This document shows positions 17,793 through 26,032 of a DNA stretch of 64,000 bases, one piece after another (the first letter of the stretch is position 1; every line of letters starts with the position of its first letter). The notes beneath the pieces were generated by a model. It was given only the letters and a program-made list of their open reading frames with translations. It did no database searches and had not been told where the DNA came from. The position numbers and the translations under genes were made by a program. The stretch is from Clostridia bacterium (GTDB lineage: Bacteria > Bacillota > Clostridia > Oscillospirales > Acutalibacteraceae), in NCBI GenBank assembly GCA_017517865.1, contig JAFWYB010000020.1, forward strand, positions 1-64,000. The letters are read 5' to 3'.

Positions 17793-18674
17793 CTATAATT
17801 GCCATTTTTTAATGCTTTTAAGCTCATTATACATAGTTAAATAGCTGTTATATCTGCTCTTGCTTATAACACCGTTTTCTACCATTTCGCAGATTTTGCA
17901 GCCCTTGTCTCCGGTATGTGAGCAGCCTGTAAATTTACACGAATCGATATATTCGTTAAACTCATTGAAATAATACTGCAGATCCTCAGAAAGCAGTATG
18001 TTATCATCAACAAAATCAATGCTTGAAAAGCCAGCAGTATCAATAATATAAGCATCATTGACATGGAACAGCTCAGCTTGTCTTGTAGTATGCCGTCCCC
18101 TGCCGAGCTTATCGCTGATATCGCCGGTCTTTAGCTGTAAATCACCGCTTATTGCATTGATAAGAGTTGATTTACCTACACCCGAATTACCTGTAAACGC
18201 ACAAACACAACCGTTAAGCTCAGAAAGCAGCTCAGATAAATCGGACTTATCTACATCAGAATAGGTATATACGTCGTATCCGGTGCTTTTATAAATGCTG
18301 TAAAGCTCGCTTATATCGGTTAAGTCTGTTTTGGTTATAACAATAACAGGCTTAATCGAGTTTTTCTCAGCCAGAACGGTCATTTTGTCAATAACAGTTG
18401 AATTCGGAAATGGCTTTGCAGCGGAAATAACAATTATAAGCTTATCTATGTTTGCAACCGGAGGTCTGACAAGCTTGTTTTTACGCTCTGAAATTTCCTC
18501 GATGGAATTACCGAACTCGTTATTCAGAGTAACGGTAACATAATCTCCCACAAGAGGAGTTATTCGTTCTTTTCGGAACTTACCCTTTGCAGTACAGCAA
18601 TATATACCCCCTTCAACTGTTTCAACGGTGTACTGACCGGCAACACCTTTAACAATACGTCCCTTGACCGTCAT
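17793..18674 (-). CDS. rsgA: Ribosome small-subunit-dependent GTPase A
   Basis: A 293-residue circularly permuted GTPase that assists late 30S maturation. An N-terminal OB fold is followed by G4 (TKTD) ahead of G1 (GNSGVGKST, about 160) and G3 (DTAGFSS), the diagnostic permuted order. A zinc knuckle with Cys/Cys/His/Cys ('CKFTGCSHTGDKGC') is at the end. I chose the ATG at 18674, with AGAGGA eight bases upstream and four bases after prkC, over upstream in-frame starts inside prkC. In this cluster RsgA is a likely PrkC/PrpC target, as in B. subtilis. Confidence 0.93.
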   Translation of the reverse strand: MTVKGRIVKGVAGQYTVETVEGGIYCCTAKGKFRKERITPLVGDYVTVTLNNEFGNSIEEISERKNKLVRPPVANIDKLIIVISAAKPFPNSTVIDKMTVLAEKNSIKPVIVITKTDLTDISELYSIYKSTGYDVYTYSDVDKSDLSELLSELNGCVCAFTGNSGVGKSTLINAISGDLQLKTGDISDKLGRGRHTTRQAELFHVNDAYIIDTAGFSSIDFVDDNILLSEDLQYYFNEFNEYIDSCKFTGCSHTGDKGCKICEMVENGVISKSRYNSYLTMYNELKSIKKWQL

Positions 18675-18678
18675 ATAA

Positions 18679-20790
18679 TCATTCCTCTGAATCAACAGCT
18701 TCACTATCATCAAAAGAGGTAGGTGCTGTTGTTTCGGGAGCTTCCGTAATCACGGGATCTGTTGTTAAGGGCTTGGTTGTAGTTGTGGGAGGTTCGGTTA
18801 CTACCGGCTTGGTTGTAGTCGTAGGAGGTTCAGTTACTACCGGCTTGGTTGTAGAGGGTTTAGTAGTTTCCTTAGCTGTAGTTGAAGGCTCAGTAGTCGG
18901 CTCAGTTGTTGTTATGCTGACGCCGTTGCTTACAATAACAGTAACGGTTGTCTTCTCAGGCAATACACTCTTACCGGCATCCACAACACTTATAACAGTA
19001 TCCTTAGGCAAATCACTATCCTGAGCTTCAACAACAACGGTGAAGCCGAGGTCTGTCAGTATCTTCTGTGCATCGGCAAGCATTTTACCACCGAGATCCT
19101 CCGGAATCTTGACTTCCCGAGGATCCTTACCTGTACTTACATAAAGAGTTACAGTGTCGCCGGGGAAAACTTCTTCTTCAATAGGAGACTGGCTGATAAC
19201 ATTACCCTTAGGAGCCTTATTGTCCTCTTCTCTTATAACAACCTTGAGGCCCTTATCATCAAGAATAGCTCTTGCCTCACTTGACTTCATACCGATAACA
19301 CGGGGAACTATAAACGATTTAACATCAGTTGAATAATAAATTGTGACCGTTGAGCCCAACGCTGCTTTTATACCTGTAACAGGATCGGTTCTGATAATTG
19401 AACCCTTTTCTAAGGTATCACTGTATTCGGGTGCAATTTCAACCTTAAAGCCAAGTGCTCTGAGCTTGCTTTCAGCGACAGTAAGGCTGTATTCAGTAAG
19501 ATCCGGAATTTCTATACCTCCGCTCACATCGTTACCTGCAACATAAACCGTAACGGCAGAACCCTTAACAACGCGTCTGCCCTCGGGTACCTCCTGAGCA
19601 AAAATCATACCGTCAGCAAAATCAGGATTATTTCTGAATTCGGGTACGAGAGAGAAATAGTCGTCGTACTGTTCTTTAGCATCCTCAAAATACATATTTA
19701 CAAAATTAGGCACTTCAATTTTGTTTGAGGATGAAGAGAACATTGAAATAAGGAATCCGGCAAAAATAACAAGTGCTAATAAAACTGCAGTAAGTATTGT
19801 AATGGTTACCTTTTTGCCTCTGTTACTGCCAATCTCCTCAACATCGTCATATTCCGTATCAGCTGTCTGCTTGACAGAAATTTTACCGGTTGAGTAATCC
19901 GGAGCTGTTTTTGTCGGCAATTCAGCTTCAACACTGTTGAAATTATAATCAAATTTTATATTCGGATTCTTTTTATATGCATCAAGATCAAGAAGCATTG
20001 CAGACGCAGACTGATATCTGTCGTTCTGATTTTTCTGCATTGCACGTATAATAATCTGTTCAAGGCCCACCGGGATCGCGGGATTTATACTGCGTGGCAA
20101 ATCCGGCTCATTCTGAAGCTGCATAAGAGCAACGGATACTGCATTATCAGACTGAAAAGGAAGTCTTCCGGTAAGCATTTCATAAAGAATTACGCCAACC
20201 GAATAGATATCAGTTTTTGCGCTTGTAACACTACCCTTGGCCTGCTCAGGGCTGATGTAATGAACAGAGCCGATTGCACCGTCGGTCATTGTTCTTGTTT
20301 CACTTCTGCTGAAGCGTGCTATACCAAAGTCAGTAACCTTAATTGTGCCGTCAGACTGAAGCATAATATTCTGAGGCTTTATATCCCGGTGAACAATACC
20401 TTTATCGTGAGCATGCTGTAATGCTCTCAATATCTGTGTAAGGAAATATATAGCTTCTCTCGGATCGATTTTGCCCTGCTGAAGCATATATTCCTTAAGA
20501 GTGATACCGTCAACATATTCCATTACGATATATTGAAGCACATCACCGTAGCTCACATCAAAAACCTTAACTATATTCTGATGTGAAAGCACGGCAATAG
20601 CCTTTGATTCATTTTTAAACCTTCTTTTGAATTCCTCGTTAGCAAGAAATTCATCCTTAAGAATTTTAACAGCAACAATTTTATGGTCAATGTTATCAAA
20701 AGCTTTATAAACAACAGCCATTCCGCCGACACCGATAATTTCCATAATTTCATATCTTCCGTCGAGACGCTTACCTACGTAATTTTCCAT
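18679..20790 (-). CDS. prkC: PASTA-domain Ser/Thr protein kinase
   Basis: A 703-residue membrane kinase. The cytoplasmic Hanks-type domain (about 12-275) has Lys42, the HRDIKPQN loop (Asp136) and DFG (154-156). A membrane helix lies at about 330-352. Outside are four PASTA repeats (about 360-625), which bind peptidoglycan fragments, and a Thr/Pro-rich tail with tandem 12-residue units. PrkC senses muropeptides and promotes spore germination and growth control in B. subtilis. It lies between its phosphatase PrpC and RsgA. The long low-complexity tail is longer than in most homologues. Confidence 0.94.
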   Translation of the reverse strand: MENYVGKRLDGRYEIMEIIGVGGMAVVYKAFDNIDHKIVAVKILKDEFLANEEFKRRFKNESKAIAVLSHQNIVKVFDVSYGDVLQYIVMEYVDGITLKEYMLQQGKIDPREAIYFLTQILRALQHAHDKGIVHRDIKPQNIMLQSDGTIKVTDFGIARFSRSETRTMTDGAIGSVHYISPEQAKGSVTSAKTDIYSVGVILYEMLTGRLPFQSDNAVSVALMQLQNEPDLPRSINPAIPVGLEQIIIRAMQKNQNDRYQSASAMLLDLDAYKKNPNIKFDYNFNSVEAELPTKTAPDYSTGKISVKQTADTEYDDVEEIGSNRGKKVTITILTAVLLALVIFAGFLISMFSSSSNKIEVPNFVNMYFEDAKEQYDDYFSLVPEFRNNPDFADGMIFAQEVPEGRRVVKGSAVTVYVAGNDVSGGIEIPDLTEYSLTVAESKLRALGFKVEIAPEYSDTLEKGSIIRTDPVTGIKAALGSTVTIYYSTDVKSFIVPRVIGMKSSEARAILDDKGLKVVIREEDNKAPKGNVISQSPIEEEVFPGDTVTLYVSTGKDPREVKIPEDLGGKMLADAQKILTDLGFTVVVEAQDSDLPKDTVISVVDAGKSVLPEKTTVTVIVSNGVSITTTEPTTEPSTTAKETTKPSTTKPVVTEPPTTTTKPVVTEPPTTTTKPLTTDPVITEAPETTAPTSFDDSEAVDSEE
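18770..18841 (-). repeat. Two 36-bp tandem units in the prkC tail
   Basis: 18770-18805 and 18806-18841 differ at only three or so positions and are followed by a partial third copy. They encode the 12-residue unit TKPVVTEPPTTT. Such units can expand or contract by slippage, and Thr/Pro-rich stretches often serve as wall-spanning spacers. Confidence 0.85.
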
Positions 20791-20799
20791 AAAATCACC

Positions 20800-21528
20800 T
20801 TAACCTTTCATAACAACAACCGTTATGTTGTCGCGACTGCCGTTTTCGTTTGCCCTGACTATGTATTCATCGGCAAGACAGTCAAAATCTGAATTTTTAT
20901 ATATTTCGAGAATTTCTTTTTCTGTAACGTAACCACTGAAGCCGTCGGAACAAAGCAACAGCAGTTCCCCCGGATTTATGCAGACAAAATCAAAATCAAT
21001 GTCAACCTCTTCAGATATACCCAAAGCGCGGGTTATTATGTTCTTTATCGGCGCGTTTTCATATTCTTCCGCGGTAATCTGACCGTTATCAAGCATTTCC
21101 TGTACAAGTGAATGATCCTTTGTTATCAGTTCAACCGAATCACCGCTTATTTTATATGCTCTGCTGTCACCCACATGAGCTATACAAGCCTCGTTATCTT
21201 TGTAAACAGCAGCAACCACCGTTGTGCCCATGCCGCGAAGATTCATATCAACGGAGCCTCTGTCGTAAACAGTAACGTTAGCAGTTGTAACAGAGGAAAG
21301 CAGGAGATTCTCAAAAGAAGAAACGGGCATTGTTTTAATATAGCATTTCTTGATTTTATCTGAAATCAGCTCAATTGCTGTTGAACTGGCAATCTGACCG
21401 CCGTGAACGCCGCCCATACCGTCACAAACAAGCGCCCACGCAGCACCGTCATCGTAATATCCGAAAGCAAAGGCATCCTCATTTCTTTGACGGAAACTAC
21501 CGACATCAGTTTTACCGACAATTTTCAT
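20800..21528 (-). CDS. prpC: PP2C-type protein phosphatase
   Basis: A 242-residue metal-dependent phosphatase that reverses PrkC. PP2C motifs appear in order: RNEDA near residue 15, VCDGMGGVHGG, VGDSRAY, SDGFSGYV, and SRDNITVVV at the end; the conserved Asp residues bind the two metal ions. The ATG at 21528, preceded by AAGGAA and four bases after rlmN, is preferred over an in-frame start 36 codons upstream that lies inside rlmN. prkC begins nine bases later. Confidence 0.93.
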   Translation of the reverse strand: MKIVGKTDVGSFRQRNEDAFAFGYYDDGAAWALVCDGMGGVHGGQIASSTAIELISDKIKKCYIKTMPVSSFENLLLSSVTTANVTVYDRGSVDMNLRGMGTTVVAAVYKDNEACIAHVGDSRAYKISGDSVELITKDHSLVQEMLDNGQITAEEYENAPIKNIITRALGISEEVDIDFDFVCINPGELLLLCSDGFSGYVTEKEILEIYKNSDFDCLADEYIVRANENGSRDNITVVVMKG

Positions 21529-21532
21529 AATC

Positions 21533-22567
21533 TCATTCCTTGTTGTTATTTTCACCCCGTCTGAGCTGACCGCAAGAGGCGTTAATATCACTGCCGAGTG
21601 TTCTTCTGACGGTAACATTAACTGAATACTTTTCAAGCACTTTAATAAAAGAATTTATGCGTGTATCAGAGCTTTTTCTGTAATCACGCTCTTTAACAGA
21701 ATTGACCGGTATAAGATTAACGTGACAGAGCATACCCTTAAGCCGTCTTCCGAGCTCATGTGCACACTCATCGCTGTCATTCACACCGCTTATCATAGCA
21801 TATTCAAATGATATTCTTCTCGACGTTGTATCGGTATATCTGCGACAAGCCGAAAGCAGTTCATCAATCCCCCACCTGTCATTAACAGGCATTGTTCTGC
21901 TTCTGATTTCGTCATTAGGTGCATGCAGTGAAATTGAAAGTGTAAGCTGAAGTTTTTCTTTCATAAGTTTTTCAATTCCGCTTACAACTCCGCAGGTAGA
22001 AAGCGATATATTCCTCATACCGATATTAAGACCGTTCTCATCAGAAATCATTGAAAGAAACCTGATTACATTTTCGTAATTGTCAAGCGGTTCACCAACT
22101 CCCATCATAACAATATGAGAAATGCGGATGTTGAGGTCGCGCTGAGCAACATATATCTGTGAAAGTATTTCAGAAGGTGCAAGATTACGTACAAAACCGG
22201 CAATTCCCGATGCACAGAATCTGCACCCCATCTTGCAGCCGACCTGACTTGAAACGCATATTGTGTAGCCGTATTTATATTTCATAACTACAGATTCAAT
22301 AAGCTCGCCGTCATACAATTTGAACAGATACTTAACTGTACCATCATACACTGAAACTAACTTTTTTTCAATACTGCAGGTGTAAATATCATAATTATTT
22401 TTAAGTTTTTCTCTCAGATTTTTTGAAATATCAGTCATTTCGTCAAAGCTGACCGCACCTTTTTTGTGAAGCCAGCTGTATATCTGAGTTGCCTTAAAGC
22501 TCTTTTCGCCAAGAGAGATTATTTCATTCTTCAGTTCATCAAGCTTTAATGATTTAATATCAGTCAT
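21533..22567 (-). CDS. rlmN: Dual-specificity 23S rRNA/tRNA adenine-C2 methyltransferase
   Basis: A 344-residue radical SAM enzyme that methylates A2503 of 23S rRNA and A37 of some tRNAs. The cluster motif CxxxCxxC is Cys111, Cys115 and Cys118 (CKMGCRFC), and the catalytic C-terminal Cys is in 'INASCGQLRRG'. Cfr, the resistance relative, shares the fold, but the housekeeping context supports RlmN. It lies five bases after rsmB. Confidence 0.94.
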   Translation of the reverse strand: MTDIKSLKLDELKNEIISLGEKSFKATQIYSWLHKKGAVSFDEMTDISKNLREKLKNNYDIYTCSIEKKLVSVYDGTVKYLFKLYDGELIESVVMKYKYGYTICVSSQVGCKMGCRFCASGIAGFVRNLAPSEILSQIYVAQRDLNIRISHIVMMGVGEPLDNYENVIRFLSMISDENGLNIGMRNISLSTCGVVSGIEKLMKEKLQLTLSISLHAPNDEIRSRTMPVNDRWGIDELLSACRRYTDTTSRRISFEYAMISGVNDSDECAHELGRRLKGMLCHVNLIPVNSVKERDYRKSSDTRINSFIKVLEKYSVNVTVRRTLGSDINASCGQLRRGENNNKE

Positions 22568-22572
22568 TTATA

Positions 22573-23880
22573 TCATCCGTTTCTCTTGAATGTCGCAATA
22601 AAAAATCCGTCACCGCCATCTTTGCCGGGTAAAAGTGTAATATATTTTCTGTCTTTATAATCATCGAGTGTATTTATTGCCGTAAATTCAGGATTTTCTG
22701 CTAAAAATTTATCACATACATCTGCGTTTTCTCTGTTAAGCAAGGTGCAGGTAGAATATAAGAGTAAACCGCCTTTTTTAACATATCGTGAAGCATTTTT
22801 TAAAATATTATACTGTATTACGGGTAAGTTCTCAAGAGAGTTAAGGCTCTTATATTTTATTTCGGGCTTTCTGCCAATTATTCCAAGACCCGAACAAGGT
22901 ACATCACACAAAACCGCATCTGCCGGTCCAAGGTCTGCATTATATTCAGAGGCATCGGAAACAGAAGCTGAAACAGATTTAAGGCCCAACCTTCGGGCAC
23001 CGTCAAGAATAAGCTTTACACGGCTTTCATATATATCAAAGCAGTGCACCTGCCCTTTATCGTTCATAATTTCAGCAACGGTAAATGCTTTTCCGCCGGG
23101 AGCAGAGCACATATCTAAAACTGTATCCCCTTCTTTTACACTCAGAGCTTTGGCACATATCTGGCATGATAAATCCTGAACGTGAAAATAACCGTTTCTG
23201 AATGTATCAAGATACTCAATATCACGTGAATTAAGCGAAAGAATAAGTGCATTTTCAAGCTGCGTCGGCACAGCGGTTACACCTTCGTCTGAAAGCAGAG
23301 AAATGAGTTCATCATCAGATGTTTTTGTTGTGTTGACTCTTACGGCAACTCCCGGACAGCCGAGCGAGCTCTCAAGCAAACTTACAGTTGCCTCCTCACC
23401 GAGCTCCTTTAACCAAACCGAGATATATTCTGTCGGGCAGGAGTATTTGATACTGAGATATTCTTCGAAAAACTCCTTCTGCGGCAGCTTTATTCCGTTT
23501 TTATCAAGCTTTCTGAGAACAGCGTTTACAAGGCCGGCGGCGAAGGCACAACCGTTTTTCTTAGCAAGCCTTACACTTTCATTAACGGCAGCAGATGACG
23601 GAACCTTATCCATAAACAGAATCTGATAAGCTCCTAACTCAAGTATAGTGAGCACCTCGGGCCTGAGCTTTTTCAGTGGCTTATCCAGATAAAGAGAAAG
23701 CTGATAGTCAATTGTCAGTTTTCTTTCAATAGTGCCGTAAAACAAAGCAGACACAAAAGCTTTATCTCTTGTGTCAAGTTCTGTTTTTGAAAGATAACCG
23801 TCGATCGTAATATTGGAATACGCCTCGGTTTTTCCTACTTTGTATAATGCTTCAAATGCAATCTGTCGTGTATTGCTCAT
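22573..23880 (-). CDS. rsmB: 16S rRNA cytosine-C5 (967) methyltransferase
   Basis: A 435-residue protein with an N-terminal NusB-like RNA-binding domain (about 5-130) and a C-terminal SAM-dependent methyltransferase. The SAM loop is 'DMCSAPGGKAF', and the two motif Cys are in 'DVPCSGLG' and 'YSTCTL', typical of the RsmB/Sun family. Its place between fmt (with one insertion) and rlmN matches the Firmicutes order. Confidence 0.93.
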   Translation of the reverse strand: MSNTRQIAFEALYKVGKTEAYSNITIDGYLSKTELDTRDKAFVSALFYGTIERKLTIDYQLSLYLDKPLKKLRPEVLTILELGAYQILFMDKVPSSAAVNESVRLAKKNGCAFAAGLVNAVLRKLDKNGIKLPQKEFFEEYLSIKYSCPTEYISVWLKELGEEATVSLLESSLGCPGVAVRVNTTKTSDDELISLLSDEGVTAVPTQLENALILSLNSRDIEYLDTFRNGYFHVQDLSCQICAKALSVKEGDTVLDMCSAPGGKAFTVAEIMNDKGQVHCFDIYESRVKLILDGARRLGLKSVSASVSDASEYNADLGPADAVLCDVPCSGLGIIGRKPEIKYKSLNSLENLPVIQYNILKNASRYVKKGGLLLYSTCTLLNRENADVCDKFLAENPEFTAINTLDDYKDRKYITLLPGKDGGDGFFIATFKRNG

Positions 23881-23892
23881 AGTTAAAATTCC

Positions 23893-24582
23893 TTAGTTGT
23901 CTCTTCTTTTTGTTCTTAAAATGAGGCGCAGCAACGACATTACGGATACAATAAGAGAAGCTACATAAGTCATCGCGGCCGCAAAAAGCACCTTCCTTGC
24001 AGCAGGTATTTCATCTTCGTAAAGTAGACCGTTTTCTGAGATAAGAGTAACGGCTCTGCGACTGGCATTGAATTCAACGGGTAATGTTACCAGCTGAAAC
24101 AGTACTACACAGGCAAACAGGATTATTCCGATATTGACAATAAGCTCCGCGCCCATAAAATAGCCGACAATAGCAATAAGAAAACCGGCACTTGAGCCGA
24201 AATTAGCAACGGGTAAAATTGCATTTCTGACGCGTATCGGCATATAATTGTTTGCGTGCTGTATAGCGTGGCCTACCTCATGACAGGCAACACCTATACT
24301 TGCAATTGAAGTGCCGCTGTATACGCTCTGAGAAAGTCGCAATACATTAGCTGTCGGATCATAATGATCGGTAAGACTGCCGTTTATGCACTGTACTTTA
24401 ACCTTATCCGAAAGGCCGGCATAACTAAGCAGACTGTGTGCAGCCTGAGCACCCGAAATTCTCTTTTTATTTTCAACCCGGGAAAATCTGCTATAAGTTC
24501 TTTTTACATTTATCTGAGCAATAAATGATAGTATGAGTGCAGGAACCACAAGTATTATATAATAGTAGTCATAAAAGAACAT
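23893..24582 (-). CDS. Membrane zinc metallopeptidase, YugP type
   Basis: A 229-residue protein of the PF04298 family. HEVGH (101-105) forms the zinc site, an N-terminal membrane segment lies at about 8-24, and two or three more follow the active site. The physiological substrate is not established. Homologues lie in this same place between fmt and rsmB in many clostridia but not in B. subtilis, where yugP is elsewhere. Short gaps on both sides show it belongs to the operon. Confidence 0.85.
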   Translation of the reverse strand: MFFYDYYYIILVVPALILSFIAQINVKRTYSRFSRVENKKRISGAQAAHSLLSYAGLSDKVKVQCINGSLTDHYDPTANVLRLSQSVYSGTSIASIGVACHEVGHAIQHANNYMPIRVRNAILPVANFGSSAGFLIAIVGYFMGAELIVNIGIILFACVVLFQLVTLPVEFNASRRAVTLISENGLLYEDEIPAARKVLFAAAMTYVASLIVSVMSLLRLILRTKRRDN

Positions 24583-24595
24583 ATAATCACCTTAA

Positions 24596-25525
24596 TCAAC
24601 CTAAAACTGTACCTTTCTCAACAGTGTAGCCGTTAAGAAAAACCGATGCAGTCATTCTTTTTTTACCCTCAAGCTGAAGCTCAATTATTTCAATACAATT
24701 GTTATCTCCGCAGGCTACAACAAGTTTTCCGTTGCTTTCAATGACCTCACCTGCAATATTATTTCCTGTTTTATCGGATAAAACCGAAGAATGAAGCTTC
24801 AAAGTTTTACCTGAAATTACAGTTGAAGCACCCGGCCAGGAATAAAGACCTCTAATTTTGTTATGAATTTCAAAAGCTGAGCAGCTCCAATCAATACTGC
24901 TCATATTCTTTGAGAGTAAACCGACATGAGTAGCCTCATCATCATTCTGCTTAACAGGATGAAGTGTTCCGTTTTCAAGCATCTCAATTGTTTCCGTGAG
25001 CACTCTTGCGCCTAAAGGTGCAAGAACCTCATACATATATTCCGTTGTGTCGTTTTCTCCTATTTCACATGTCAGAACATGCAGAATATCACCGGTATCA
25101 ACACCTACATCCATTTGCTGAGCAGTAACACCCGTAACCTTGTCACCGTTTATTACCGCAAAATGAATAGGTGATGCGCCTCTGTATTTAGGAAGTACGG
25201 AAGCGTGAATGTTGATACAGCCGTGCTTCGGAAAATCAAGAAACTCCTTAGGCAAAATCTTACCGTAAGCAACAACCACAACAAGGTCAGGCTTTATTTC
25301 TTCAAGTATTTTAACACCGACACCATTCCGGACACTGTCGGGTTGAAAAACAGTAAGACCGTTTTCAAGTGCCGCTACCTTAACGGGCGGCGGAGTAAGA
25401 ATCTGTTTTCTTCCGACCGGCTTGTCCGGCTGACAGAAAACGCCGACAATTTCGTGCCCCGAAGCGATAAGAGCCTCAAGACACGGAACAGAAAAATCGG
25501 GTGTACCCATAAATGCTATGCGCAT
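24596..25525 (-). CDS. fmt: Methionyl-tRNA formyltransferase
   Basis: A 309-residue enzyme formylating initiator Met-tRNA. The N-terminal 'MRIAFMGTPDFS' fold and the catalytic Asn/His/Asp block 'CINIHASVLPKYRGASPI' are plain, followed by the C-terminal tRNA-binding domain. I chose the ATG at 25525 (AGGATG upstream); an in-frame start 18 codons earlier lies in def. It partners with def, which removes the formyl group later. Confidence 0.94.
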   Translation of the reverse strand: MRIAFMGTPDFSVPCLEALIASGHEIVGVFCQPDKPVGRKQILTPPPVKVAALENGLTVFQPDSVRNGVGVKILEEIKPDLVVVVAYGKILPKEFLDFPKHGCINIHASVLPKYRGASPIHFAVINGDKVTGVTAQQMDVGVDTGDILHVLTCEIGENDTTEYMYEVLAPLGARVLTETIEMLENGTLHPVKQNDDEATHVGLLSKNMSSIDWSCSAFEIHNKIRGLYSWPGASTVISGKTLKLHSSVLSDKTGNNIAGEVIESNGKLVVACGDNNCIEIIELQLEGKKRMTASVFLNGYTVEKGTVLG

Positions 25526-25544
25526 ATTATCACCATCCTGCTGC

Positions 25545-26018
25545 TTATTTGCCGTTTTTAATATCTTCGGCAGAAACATCCTTAATAACCTTATCGGTAT
25601 ATAAAATACCGTCTAAATGGTCAATTTCGTGACAGAAGCATCTTGCTTTAAGTCCTGTACCCTCATAGCGTCGCCATACACCGTCACGGTTCTGAGCTTT
25701 GATTTTAACAAATTCCGGTCTGTCAACGGTTCCGCTTTCACCGGGTAAAGAAAGACATCCCTCAACATCTCTTAAACTGCCTGAGCTTTCAATGATTTCG
25801 GGATTTATAAGCTCAAGAAGACCGTCACCGACGTCAACAACTATAACCCTTCTGAGAATACCTACCTGAACAGCTGCAAGACCAACACCCTCAGCCTTAT
25901 ACATTGTGTCCTTCATATCATCAAGAAGAGTCCAGAGCCTTTCGTTAAAATTTTCAACCTTTCGGCTATGCTTTCTTAAAATAGGATCTTCAGATGTAAC
26001 AACTTTTCTTATAGCCAT
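25545..26018 (-). CDS. def: Peptide deformylase
   Basis: A 157-residue metalloenzyme that removes the N-formyl group from nascent proteins. The three motifs are GVGLAAVQVG (44-53), EGCLS with metal ligand Cys88, and HEIDH (130-134). Length and motifs fit class I PDF. It is translated between priA and fmt with short gaps. Confidence 0.95.
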   Translation of the reverse strand: MAIRKVVTSEDPILRKHSRKVENFNERLWTLLDDMKDTMYKAEGVGLAAVQVGILRRVIVVDVGDGLLELINPEIIESSGSLRDVEGCLSLPGESGTVDRPEFVKIKAQNRDGVWRRYEGTGLKARCFCHEIDHLDGILYTDKVIKDVSAEDIKNGK

Positions 26019-26032
26019 ATATTGTCTCCTGA

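Noticed and set aside
21529..21636. N-terminal extension of prpC by 36 codons
   Set aside because: It lies inside rlmN, lacks a ribosome-binding site and is not part of the PP2C fold; the ATG at 21528 is well placed.
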